Source: an uncultured Archangium sp.
Lineage (GTDB): Bacteria; Myxococcota; Myxococcia; Myxococcales; Myxococcaceae
Reading direction: 5' to 3'
Length of the DNA: 25,981 bases
Assembly (NCBI GenBank): GCA_946479335.1
Contig: CAMLFP010000025.1
Location: 1-25,981, forward strand
Part shown: piece after piece, positions 1-7,096 of the stretch
How positions within the stretch are numbered: the first letter of the stretch is position 1
Layout of the letters: every line of letters starts with the position of its first letter
The notes under the pieces: generated by a model
Database searches by the model: none
Seen by the model: the letters and a program-made list of their open reading frames with translations, nothing else
What the model was told of the DNA's origin: nothing
Program-made: the position numbers and the translations under genes

Positions 1-1
1 C

Positions 2-376
2 GACGCGCTGTTCCCCGATGACGTCATCCACACCGAACCCTTCAGCCCGCTCGACACAACGGCCAGCCGTTTGACGATGACGCCCGAGCTCGCCGACGCG
101 ATCTTCCGTTTGAAGAAGCCGGGGCCGCTCGGCTCCGTGCTCTCGGAAGGGGAGCGTCTGGTCGTGGCGACGGTCGAGACCCGACAGGTGCTTCGTGAGG
201 CAGTCTGCCGGTCGAAGGCGGAGACCTGGCGGCGAGAGCTGCGGGACGAGAAAGACACGGCCGCTCGAAGCGCGTTCATCAAGGCGCTGAGAGAGAAGGC
301 CGTCATCACGATAGACGAGTCGGAGGTCGCGCAACTGACAGACGAGACCCTCGATTCACTCAGCATTGCTCAGTAG
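2..376 (+). CDS. C-terminal fragment, possible parvulin-type peptidyl-prolyl isomerase/chaperone (5' truncated)
   Basis: The reading frame is open from the left edge to a TAG at 374-376, so this is the last 124 codons of a gene that begins outside the window. A TTG at 71 and an ATG at 77 lie inside it, but nothing suggests either is the true start. The visible part has a segment like the end of a parvulin/SurA-type isomerase domain (a helix, then LKKPGPLGSVLSEGERLVVA, then ATVETRQ) followed by a charged helix rich in Arg, Glu and Lys that ends in an acidic tail. In that family such proteins help fold outer-membrane or secreted proteins in the periplasm. The assignment rests on pattern similarity over a short fragment and is tentative. 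The gene converges with the PYP operon, and a small hairpin follows its stop. Confidence 0.5.
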   Translation, partial: DALFPDDVIHTEPFSPLDTTASRLTMTPELADAIFRLKKPGPLGSVLSEGERLVVATVETRQVLREAVCRSKAETWRRELRDEKDTAARSAFIKALREKAVITIDESEVAQLTDETLDSLSIAQ

Positions 377-401
377 GTCGGACCAACTCCGACGTGGTCT
401 T
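377..401 (+). terminator. Possible weak intrinsic terminator after the truncated gene
   Basis: A perfect 6-bp inverted repeat, GTCGGA (377-382) and TCCGAC (388-393), with the loop CCAAC, starts one base after the stop codon. It is followed by GTGGTCTTT. The stem is short and the T-run has only three bases, so termination is plausible but weak. Confidence 0.4.
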
Positions 402-405
402 TCAG

Positions 406-564
406 TCACGACTCCAGCGCTGAAAGAAAGTCCTCCGCGCTGAGCACCGTCGCGTCGGGGCCGGGGCCGTCCCAATCGAACGTGGCGAAGAACTGCTCGA
501 CCGGCACCTGCTCGTCGGCGAGCCCGGTCACCACCACGCGGCGCTTCGGCTCATCGGGCTGCAC
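406..564 (-). CDS. Small hypothetical protein (52 aa), translationally coupled to the PYP-V4R gene
   Basis: A 52-residue reading frame starts at a GTG (562-564), overlapping the end of the PYP-V4R gene by 14 bp in another frame, and stops at 406. A good Shine-Dalgarno sequence (GGAGG, six bases before the GTG on the minus strand) and nearly uniform G/C third positions support real translation. The product begins with a basic strand-like segment (KRRVVVTGL) and becomes acidic and aromatic (VEQFFATFDWDGPGPD), ending SAEDFLSALES. It has no signal peptide or membrane segment and was not recognised as a known family. The overlap implies coupled translation and perhaps a physical partnership with the photoreceptor. 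An extended frame up to 681 exists, but upstream of the GTG it is only a shadow of the larger gene. Confidence 0.6.
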   Translation of the reverse strand: MQPDEPKRRVVVTGLADEQVPVEQFFATFDWDGPGPDATVLSAEDFLSALES

Positions 565-1606
565 GGAGCACCTCCACCACCGCGTCGAGCGTCTCCGCGC
601 CGGCGGCGATGGCCGCCTCGAGCGCCTCCTTGCGCTTCGACGCGGCGACGACGAACACGCACGAGTCGAAGCCGCTGGCACAACAGCGCGCCTCGCGCAC
701 CACGAGCACCCGATGCGCGAGGTGTTCGCAGACGGCCTCGAGGAGCCCCTCGAGCAGCTGGCACCGGGGCGCGTCGCTGGGCGCGACCGCCTCGCCCATC
801 GCGCTGCGATCGAGGCTCATGCCGAACACGCCGTACTTCGCGGGTGAGAAGTCGAAGCGCAGCGTGCCTAGCCCGCGCTCCGCCGCCCATTTGCTCACCA
901 GCTCCATCGCTTCGCGCATCGGGAGCTCCCGCAGCGTGGTGTTGCGGCTCTCGAGCAGCTCGGCTTCGAGGTCGACCACGCAGTGCCGGCCCCATTGCCA
1001 GCCCCACTCGCGGTTGAACCCCGGCCAGGCGCGCGGCGCGACCTTGAGCCACGTCTGGTGCAGCGCGGTCACGAAGCTGGTGTCGAGGAAGAGCATGCGC
1101 CGCGCGACGTCGTCACGGAGCACGCCCAACTCCTGCTCGCCCGGCGCCAGCTCGCCCTGCAGCGGCGCGGCGAACCCGGGCGGCAACCCCTCGCGCGCCT
1201 GCCCGAAGGCCTTGCGGTTGATGAGCAGGTAGACCGACGTGTTGTCGGCGACGCGCACCAGCTCCACCTCGACCTGCTGGGCGCCGAACTTGAAGTCGAA
1301 GAGGTACGCGAAGCGCTCGAGCGGCGCCGTGGAGGCGAAGAACGCGCGCACGCGGCCCTCGAACTCGGGCGTCGCGGTGCACGGCGCGACGCGCTTGAAG
1401 AAGTTCTTCCCGAGCACCTGCGCGCGGTCCAGCCGGGCGAGCCGCGACTCCGCCAGGTTGTAGCGGAGGATTTTCCCCTGCGGGTCGAGGCAGATGACGC
1501 CGAACTGCAGCGCGTCGAGCTCCTCGTCGGACATCAGCGGAACGCGCCGGGGCTCTACCGCTGCTTGTTCTGCTCTCGGGGCAAAGTCGAAGACCGCTTC
1601 AGGCAT
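551..1606 (-). CDS. Photoactive yellow protein (PYP) domain fused to a V4R domain
   Basis: Residues 1-125 match photoactive yellow protein, the blue-light PAS sensor that carries p-coumaric acid on a cysteine. Counting from the ATG at 1604-1606, Tyr49, Glu53 and Cys76 (in VAPCTATPEF) correspond to Tyr42, Glu46 and Cys69 of the Halorhodospira protein with a constant offset of seven and no gaps. Thr50 and Arg52 of that protein are replaced by Ala57 and Leu59, and Met100 by Phe107. Residues about 170-325 form a V4R (4-vinyl reductase-like) domain with the expected cysteine cluster (Cys308, Cys309, Cys316). V4R domains occur in BchJ and in XylR/DmpR-type sensors, where they bind small molecules or metal. 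There is no kinase, cyclase or DNA-binding output domain. Longer starts at 1618 and 1642 exist; 1606 gives a PYP-like N-terminus (MPEAVFDFAPR). The GT51-like gene is 60 bp upstream. Light sensing is inferred. Confidence 0.88.
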   Translation of the reverse strand: MPEAVFDFAPRAEQAAVEPRRVPLMSDEELDALQFGVICLDPQGKILRYNLAESRLARLDRAQVLGKNFFKRVAPCTATPEFEGRVRAFFASTAPLERFAYLFDFKFGAQQVEVELVRVADNTSVYLLINRKAFGQAREGLPPGFAAPLQGELAPGEQELGVLRDDVARRMLFLDTSFVTALHQTWLKVAPRAWPGFNREWGWQWGRHCVVDLEAELLESRNTTLRELPMREAMELVSKWAAERGLGTLRFDFSPAKYGVFGMSLDRSAMGEAVAPSDAPRCQLLEGLLEAVCEHLAHRVLVVREARCCASGFDSCVFVVAASKRKEALEAAIAAGAETLDAVVEVLRAAR

Positions 1607-1666
1607 GCGGCGATGCATGCCGCGGCCTCTCAGCGCGCGCATGAAAAAGCGCCATGGCGCGGCGCT

Positions 1667-2470
1667 TCAGCGCTTCACGGTGGCGCAGGTGAGCGGCTTG
1701 GCCATCTCCCGCTTCGCCTCTTCGTCGGTGATGTGCCCCACCATCGCCAGCTCCGAGAGCACGCGGTCGCGCGAGGTCTTGATCATCCCCCGGTCTTTGC
1801 AGTCGAAGAGCGTCTCCTGAAAACCGAGCGGCGCGAGCGCGAGCTGCAGCTCGGCGATCTCCGCGAGCGACAGCCCTGAGACCGGCTTCCCCAGCACACG
1901 CCGTGAGATGGCGTCGACGCCGATGACGCCACGCTCGAAGAACGGCTCCGCCTCGAGGCAGAACGAGACGAGCTCCTCCTTCTTGAGGAAGCGGTGCACA
2001 CGGTCGGCCGCGACCAGCTTCGGGAGCGCGTCTTTCGCCTGCAGGTACTCCGCGATGCGCCGCGCGAAGATGAGCTCGCACGCACCATCACCATCGATGA
2101 TGCGGTTGTTCATGCTCGCCGCGAGCCGCTTGGTCCACGGCCAGCCATCTTCACGCGGGCTCTCGAAGTACGTCGGGCACCCGGTCTGCGTGATGACGCT
2201 GGCGATGAGCAGCTTGGGCAGGCGCGCAAAGTCGGGCCGCGGCCACGTCACGTCGGCGCGGGAGTTCACCGGCTTGCGGAGCTCTTCGCTCTGCCGCTCG
2301 CTCTCGATGCTCTGGCGCAGGTGCATCTCGATGTCGTTCGCGCTCTCGATTTCGTTCGGCAGGTTGGCGGCGGTGCGCAGCCACACCGCGGGCACGAGGA
2401 TGAAGACGGTGACGGTCACCAGCAGCGTCACGAAGAGGGTCAGCTTGATGAGGGTCTTCAGCGCGCGCAC
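1667..2470 (-). CDS. Degenerate GT51 (peptidoglycan transglycosylase-like) membrane protein
   Basis: This is a 267-residue protein with an N-terminal membrane anchor (residues about 8-28, rich in Leu, Val and Thr). The C-terminal half resembles the end of the GT51 lysozyme-like glycosyltransferase domain of MtgA and class A penicillin-binding proteins: AISRRVLGKPVSGLSLAEIA, then DRVLSELAMVGHITDEEA. The catalytic region does not fit. Where active enzymes carry a Glu-Asp pair before the aromatic/His segment, this protein reads SVITQTGCPTYFESP, and the GGSTITQQ motif is replaced by GDGACELIFARRI. It may therefore have lost transglycosylase activity and act as a binding or scaffold protein facing the periplasm. 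It starts at a GTG (2468-2470), 35 bp from the divergent oxidoreductase gene, and probably heads the operon with the PYP-V4R gene. The family call is moderately sure and the loss of activity is inferred. Confidence 0.65.
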   Translation of the reverse strand: MRALKTLIKLTLFVTLLVTVTVFILVPAVWLRTAANLPNEIESANDIEMHLRQSIESERQSEELRKPVNSRADVTWPRPDFARLPKLLIASVITQTGCPTYFESPREDGWPWTKRLAASMNNRIIDGDGACELIFARRIAEYLQAKDALPKLVAADRVHRFLKKEELVSFCLEAEPFFERGVIGVDAISRRVLGKPVSGLSLAEIAELQLALAPLGFQETLFDCKDRGMIKTSRDRVLSELAMVGHITDEEAKREMAKPLTCATVKR

Positions 2471-2505
2471 GGCGTCGCACCATATGACGGCGGGAGTGCT
2501 ACAGC

Positions 2506-3189
2506 GTGAGAAGCATGTCGTGGCACCACGGGAGCATCGTCGGAAGTGAAGCGGCCGGGCCCGGCCTTCGCCGGCTGCGGCTGGAGGTGCCCGCCTCGGT
2601 GGCGACGAGCTTCCGCGTGCCAGGCCAGTTCCTCCGGGTGCGCGTCGACGGTCGCGAGGCGCCGTTCGCCATCGCCTCGGCGCCCGGCGGTTCGCACTTC
2701 GACTTCTTCCTGCGCACCAACGGCGACGTGGCGCAGGCGTGGAGCGCGCTGCCGCCGGGTGCGGTGGTCGAGCTCTCCCACGCCGAAGGCCCCGGGTTCC
2801 CCATCGATCAGCTCAAGGGGCGCTCGTTGCTGTTGGTGGGCACCGGCACCGGCTGGGCGCCGCTGCGCTCGGTGTTGCAGGCGGTGCGCAAGCGCCGCGC
2901 TGATTTCCGGCGCGTCGAAGGCCTCTACGGCGCGCTGACGCCCGAGCACATCGTGTTCGGTGACGAGTTCGCGCAGCTGCGCGCTGATCAGATCGACGTG
3001 CGCGTCACGGTCACCGAGCCGATGCCCGACTGGTCGGGGCCGATCGGCCGGGTGCAGCAACTGCTCCCGGTTGATCAGCTGGAGAACACCACCGCGCTGC
3101 TCGTGGGACAGCCCGAGATGACTGAAGAAGTCACCGCGATGCTGCGCGCGCGCGGCCTCTCAGCCGGTCACGCCTGGCTGAACTTCTGA
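2506..3189 (+). CDS. FAD/NAD(P)-binding ferredoxin reductase-like oxidoreductase
   Basis: This is a 227-residue protein of the ferredoxin-NADP reductase fold. The N-terminal beta-barrel (about 5-100) has a flavin-binding pattern, with VPGQFLRVRV followed by APFAIASAPG, which replaces the usual RxYS. The C-terminal nucleotide-binding half has LLLVGTGTGWAPLRSVLQAV (about 107-126), a YGALTPEH segment and the closing LVGQPEMTEEVTAMLRARG (about 203-221). Such proteins move electrons between NAD(P)H and ferredoxins, cytochromes or oxygenases; no partner is visible here. The GTG at 2506 has GGGAG nine bases upstream; an ATG at 2515 is an alternative start. The gene is transcribed away from the GT51-like gene and is followed 36 bp later by the methyltransferase gene. 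The fold is secure and the substrate unknown. Confidence 0.82.
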   Translation: MRSMSWHHGSIVGSEAAGPGLRRLRLEVPASVATSFRVPGQFLRVRVDGREAPFAIASAPGGSHFDFFLRTNGDVAQAWSALPPGAVVELSHAEGPGFPIDQLKGRSLLLVGTGTGWAPLRSVLQAVRKRRADFRRVEGLYGALTPEHIVFGDEFAQLRADQIDVRVTVTEPMPDWSGPIGRVQQLLPVDQLENTTALLVGQPEMTEEVTAMLRARGLSAGHAWLNF

Positions 3190-3225
3190 CTTTTCTTTGA
3201 GTGATGGGTGAGATCTAAAGACCTC

Positions 3226-3777
3226 ATGCCGGTGCGTTACACGCGCGTTGCGTCACCTGTCGGGCCATGGCTCCTGTTGAGCGATGGCGCGGCGCTGACC
3301 GGCCTGTACCCGGAGTCGCACCGCGCGGTCCCCGTCGAGGACGACGCGTGGGCGCGTGACGACGCGTTCTTCGCTGGCGTGGTCGACCAACTGCGCGCGT
3401 ACTTCGCCGGGCACCTCACCGTGTTCAACGTGCCGCTGGCGCCCCAGGGCACCGCGTTCCAGAAGCAGGTGTGGAGCGCGCTGCGCGAGATTCCACTCGG
3501 CGCGACGACGACCTACGGCGCGCTCGCGGCGCACGTGGGCAAGCCCTCGGCGGCGCGGGCGGTGGGCGCGGCGAACGGGAAGAACCCCATCTCGCTCATC
3601 GTGCCGTGTCACCGCGTCATCGGCGGGAGCGGCTCGCTCACCGGCTACGCCGGCGGCGTGGAGTTGAAGGCGTGGCTGCTGGAACACGAAGCGACGATGG
3701 CGCGGCGGACCAAGGGCGGCCTGACGCCTCCGGCGCTGTGCGCGGTGTCGCGCAACTCGATGCAGCTCGCGTTCTGA
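3226..3777 (+). CDS. ogt: Methylated-DNA--protein-cysteine methyltransferase (Ogt/MGMT type)
   Basis: This is a suicide DNA-repair protein that moves the alkyl group from O6-alkylguanine (or O4-alkylthymine) to its own cysteine. The alkyl acceptor is Cys128 in the invariant PCHRV motif. The helix-turn-helix that enters the minor groove (TTTYGALAAHVGKPSAARAV, about 98-117) and the active-site loop GGSGSLTGYAGG are intact. The N-terminal domain (YTRVASPVGPWLLLSDGAALTGLY) fits Ogt. The ATG at 3226 is chosen because the family starts just before the YTR strand; a GTG at 3208 would add six residues. About 25 residues after the usual C-terminus (MARRTKGGLTPPALC onward) are an unusual extension. It is probably co-transcribed with the upstream oxidoreductase and ends 22 bp from the convergent lipoprotein gene. 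Confidence 0.93.
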   Translation: MPVRYTRVASPVGPWLLLSDGAALTGLYPESHRAVPVEDDAWARDDAFFAGVVDQLRAYFAGHLTVFNVPLAPQGTAFQKQVWSALREIPLGATTTYGALAAHVGKPSAARAVGAANGKNPISLIVPCHRVIGGSGSLTGYAGGVELKAWLLEHEATMARRTKGGLTPPALCAVSRNSMQLAF

Positions 3778-3799
3778 CGCGTTCGTCGCGTCGACGCCC

Positions 3800-5776
3800 T
3801 CACGGTTCTGGTGTCGACGAGGTGTTCTGCGGCTCTCGCTGGTCGCGCGTCACGAAGTCATTCGCGTTGTTCTGCGAGTCGTAGCCGTTCCCGGCGGTCG
3901 CCTCGGCGCCGCTCATGGTGGCCGGCGTTGAACCCGCCGTCGCCTTCCGCTCGATGGACGCGGGCGCGTAGGTCGCCGCCGAGTTTCCCCACGCGCCGAG
4001 CGGCGCGGTGCCGGCCCCGGCGCTCCAGGTGACCGCGTCACTCAGCGTCACTGCGTCGGGGAGGTAGAGCCGCACGCCACCGTCGGTCGCGTTGAGCGAC
4101 AGCACCTTCGGCGCGCCCGACGACGACCCGAACGCCACCACGTCGGGCGTCGTCACGCCGGAGTAACCGGCGTCAGTCCCCGAGGCGTAGAGGAAGAAGC
4201 CGTGCGCGGGCACCTGCGCGCCTGCGGGCAGCGCGTTCAACGTCGTCTCCGCGCCGGTGGAGGCCACGCGCTTGAGCACCCACCCAGCGACGGGCACCAC
4301 CTGAGCCGATGCGTTGTAGAGCTCGATGAACTCATCGTCAGCGCCCAGCGGGCCGGCGGCGGCGAGCTCCGAAATCAGGAGGTCGCAGAGGTCGCCCTTC
4401 CCGTCTCCATCGGCGTCGGTCTGGTTGCCGGGCACCGTCGGGCAGTTGTCGCACGCGTCGCCGAACGCATCGTTGTCGACGTTGGTCTGCGAAGCGTTCG
4501 CCACGCCGACGCAGTTGTCGCAGGCGTCACCTTTCCCATCGCCGTCACCATCGGCCTGCGCGGCGTTCGCGACGGTGAGGCAGTTGTCGCAGACGTTACC
4601 GACGCCATCACCATCGCCATCGGCCTGCGTGGCGTTCGACGCGTTGACGCAGTTGTCGCACGCGTCACCCTTGCCATCGCTGTCGGCGTCGGCCTGCCCG
4701 GGGTTCGGCACGTTCACGCAGTTGTCGGAGGTGTTCGGCGCGCCGTCGTTGTCCCAATCGGGGTCGCACGCGTCGCCGAGGGTGTCGCCGTCGCCGTTCT
4801 CCTGCCCCGGGTTCGCGACGGAGGGACAGTTGTCGCACGCATCACCGAGGCCATCGCGGTCGGTGTCGGTCTGCGACGCGTTGGAGACGCTCGCGCAGTT
4901 GTCGCACGCGTCACCGCGCCCATCACCGTCGCCGTCGGCCTGCGAGGCGTTCGCGATGGTGACGCAGTTGTCGCAGAGGTCGGGGGCGCCATCGCCGTCT
5001 CCGTCGGCGGTGCTGGGCACGCACGCCACGCCGTCGCCCGCCGGGTTGCACGCGGTGACGCCGCACGCGCCGGTCAACGTGCAGGGTTGATTCAGCCCGG
5101 TGACGTCGGCCACGCCGCACGCGCCGCAGTTGTTGAGCGACGGGCCGTTGCACACCGCGCCGGTGCCGAGGCCGTTGCAGACCCACGTGCCGTCGCAGCT
5201 GCCGACGGTGCAGCTCGAGCCCACGTCGCGCACGTCGTCCGCGCCGCACACGCCGCAGTTGTTCTTCGCGGGGAAAACGCACGCGCTGCCGGTGCCCGCG
5301 TCGTCGCAGCCCATGGTGCCGGCACAGCCGTTGCTGCCGGTGCACGCCACGTTCAACCCGGAGACGTCGGGGGCGCCGCACACGCCGCAGTTGTTGAGGC
5401 GCGCGCTGGTGCAGGTGAGCGTGTCGGGGCCTCCGCACGCGTACACGCCGCAGGTGGAGCACGCGTCACCCGGCGCGGCCGCCAGCACGGTGCACCCGCC
5501 GCACGCGTTGGTGACGTCTTCGTCGATGGCGCCGTCGCAGTCGTTGTCGAGGCCGTCGCACGCTTCAGGGCGGGGCGTCACCTCGCCCTCGCACGCGCCC
5601 GGTGTCCCCGCGGCGCCGCACAGCGCTTCGCCGGCGTGGCAGCCACCGAGGCCGGCCGTCGCGGCGGCGCCCGAGTAGCAGGAGACGCGCGTGCCCGGTT
5701 CGCACTCACCCTTCGGCGCCGCGCAGGCGGCGAGCATCAACAGCGGAGGGAGGCACAACCAGAGGCGCACGCGCAC
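3800..5776 (-). CDS. Lipoprotein with MopE-like motif, thrombospondin type 3 repeats and lamin-tail domain
   Basis: This is a 658-residue surface lipoprotein. The signal peptide ends in the lipobox LAAC with Cys18 as the lipidated residue. Next come a cysteine-rich region with a MopE-type metal-binding motif (EACDGLDNDCDGAIDEDV, about 72-89) and several Cys-rich modules of the NNCGVCGA type (to about 255). About nine thrombospondin type 3 calcium-binding repeats follow (about 257-464; DGDGDGxGDACDNC pattern), and the C-terminus resembles a lamin-tail domain (LLISELAAAGPLGADDEFIE onward). The architecture is common in myxobacteria and suggests a calcium-stiffened stalk presenting a C-terminal domain outside the cell. 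It starts at a GTG (5774-5776) with no clear ribosome site, 54 bp after the porin-like gene on the same strand, so the two may be co-transcribed. Ligand and role are unknown. Confidence 0.85.
   Translation of the reverse strand: MRVRLWLCLPPLLMLAACAAPKGECEPGTRVSCYSGAAATAGLGGCHAGEALCGAAGTPGACEGEVTPRPEACDGLDNDCDGAIDEDVTNACGGCTVLAAAPGDACSTCGVYACGGPDTLTCTSARLNNCGVCGAPDVSGLNVACTGSNGCAGTMGCDDAGTGSACVFPAKNNCGVCGADDVRDVGSSCTVGSCDGTWVCNGLGTGAVCNGPSLNNCGACGVADVTGLNQPCTLTGACGVTACNPAGDGVACVPSTADGDGDGAPDLCDNCVTIANASQADGDGDGRGDACDNCASVSNASQTDTDRDGLGDACDNCPSVANPGQENGDGDTLGDACDPDWDNDGAPNTSDNCVNVPNPGQADADSDGKGDACDNCVNASNATQADGDGDGVGNVCDNCLTVANAAQADGDGDGKGDACDNCVGVANASQTNVDNDAFGDACDNCPTVPGNQTDADGDGKGDLCDLLISELAAAGPLGADDEFIELYNASAQVVPVAGWVLKRVASTGAETTLNALPAGAQVPAHGFFLYASGTDAGYSGVTTPDVVAFGSSSGAPKVLSLNATDGGVRLYLPDAVTLSDAVTWSAGAGTAPLGAWGNSAATYAPASIERKATAGSTPATMSGAEATAGNGYDSQNNANDFVTRDQREPQNTSSTPEP
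4387..5010 (-). repeat. Tandem thrombospondin type 3-like coding repeats
   Basis: About nine tandem units of roughly 60-70 bp encode the calcium-binding pattern DGDGDGxGDACDNC plus a linker such as VTIANASQA. One unit is irregular (DPDWDNDGAPNTSDNC). Similar units at DNA level make this stretch prone to unequal recombination and to assembly collapse. Confidence 0.85.
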
Positions 5777-5830
5777 AGATCGGCACAGCGCCCGCGGGTG
5801 CGCAAGTAACGCTCCTGTCTCCTCGTCAGC

Positions 5831-7036
5831 TCAGAGCCACACCTGCGCCTGCGCGAAGAGGGTGTGCGTGAGCCCCGCGGAGAAACCGCCCACGCCGCCC
5901 ACCGGCGAATACGCGGGCGAATACCGCAGGCCGACCTTCAGCGTGTTCCCCGCGAGGTAGTAGTTGAGCTGCCCGTCGCCCTGCACCACCCACGCGCCCG
6001 CGACGTGGTTGTCGAAGTGCAGCCAGGAGAAGCGGCCCGCCACCTCCAGCACGGAGCGGATGACGAAGAACCCGGCCTGCACGTCGAAGCCGCTGCGCAG
6101 CACCGTCGGTGGCGCGATGCCGCCGATGGGCACGCTGCGCATCACGTACCCCTCGGCCTGCGCGAAGAAGCGCTTCCACGCGAACGAGAGGTCGGCGCTG
6201 GCCACCTGCTGCTCTTCGGTCTGCGGGCCGAGGATGCCGCCCGGAGCGCCGGTGGTCACCCGGTTGATGTAGCCATCGAGGCCCACCAACAACGTCGGCG
6301 CGATGTCGCCCGCGAGGTGCACCGTCTCGTCGTACTTCACGTGGCCCGCGTTGCCCGGCGGCGTGCCGAACACGGTGCCGGCGAGGCGCGCGTTCCACAT
6401 CAACTGCGGGTTGTCGTTCGCCGCGTGGTTGATGCCGTTGCCGTCGAAGAGCCCCGCGAAGTACTCGAGCCGCCCGCCGAAGAACGCGCCGAAGAGCAGC
6501 GCGCCGGTCTGGCGCTCCGGCCGGAAGAGGGTGTTGGCCACCGTGAAACCCTGGAACTGCAGCTTCGGCACCGGCGAGAGCCACGCGCGCGAGAACCCCG
6601 GCTGGAGCTGCCCGACGCGCAGGCCCAGCGCGTCCCACGGTTGAATCGTCAGCTCGAGGTCCAACACCCGCGGCGTGCCCGAGAACTCCGGCTGGAAGAA
6701 GAAGCGCAGCCACGGGCGGAACAGCGTCGCGCGCACCTGCAGGCGCGCCAGCGGAATGCCGAAGTGGGGGGCGCCAGCGACGCCTTGATTCACCTGCTCC
6801 AGGAAGCTGGCCCAGAACACGCCGCCGAAGCGCAGGGCCCAGTTCCCGTCGTCTGACGCGAGGCTGAACCCGTCTTTCGCCGAGGCCGTCAGCGTCACCG
6901 CCGCGCCCGCGGGCTTCACCGTCGCTGCTGGCAACGCCAACGTCCCCGGAGGCACCCCGGCATCGGCCTCCTGCGCAGCCGCGAGGCCCGACCGCGACAA
7001 CACGGACAGCAACAGCACCCACAACACCTGCTTCAT
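5831..7036 (-). CDS. Outer-membrane porin-like protein (OprO/OprP-like)
   Basis: This is a 401-residue protein with a Sec signal peptide (MKQVLWVLLLSVLSRSGLAAAQ, cleavage near residue 21) followed by a mature region of alternating amphipathic strands rich in Gly, aromatic and small residues, typical of a beta-barrel. Segments such as NWALRFGGVFWASFLEQV, RLQVRATLFRPWLRFFFQPE and GLRVGQLQPGFSRAW resemble the phosphate-selective porin O/P group. The chain ends in AQAQVWL, compatible with a C-terminal barrel strand. The ATG at 7034-7036 has a clear AGGAG eight bases upstream; the frame continues upstream to 7156 but without a plausible signal peptide there. It diverges from the DUF1275 gene and precedes the repeat lipoprotein gene. 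The transported solute cannot be inferred. Confidence 0.78.
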   Translation of the reverse strand: MKQVLWVLLLSVLSRSGLAAAQEADAGVPPGTLALPAATVKPAGAAVTLTASAKDGFSLASDDGNWALRFGGVFWASFLEQVNQGVAGAPHFGIPLARLQVRATLFRPWLRFFFQPEFSGTPRVLDLELTIQPWDALGLRVGQLQPGFSRAWLSPVPKLQFQGFTVANTLFRPERQTGALLFGAFFGGRLEYFAGLFDGNGINHAANDNPQLMWNARLAGTVFGTPPGNAGHVKYDETVHLAGDIAPTLLVGLDGYINRVTTGAPGGILGPQTEEQQVASADLSFAWKRFFAQAEGYVMRSVPIGGIAPPTVLRSGFDVQAGFFVIRSVLEVAGRFSWLHFDNHVAGAWVVQGDGQLNYYLAGNTLKVGLRYSPAYSPVGGVGGFSAGLTHTLFAQAQVWL

Positions 7037-7096
7037 TGGCGGCTCCTGCCGAAGTTGGCGTGCATGACCGTTCAGCGCTACGTCACCTGCGCCTCT

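Noticed and set aside
983..1879. Long plus-strand frame (298 codons) opposite the PYP-V4R gene
   Set aside because: Its translation is Arg/Glu/His-rich low complexity, the shadow of a G/C-biased gene on the other strand, and no domain is visible.
4202..5809. 535-codon plus-strand frame opposite the repeat lipoprotein
   Set aside because: It is made of Val/Ala/Gly repeats created by the antisense of the calcium-binding repeats; the minus strand has the signal peptide and domains.
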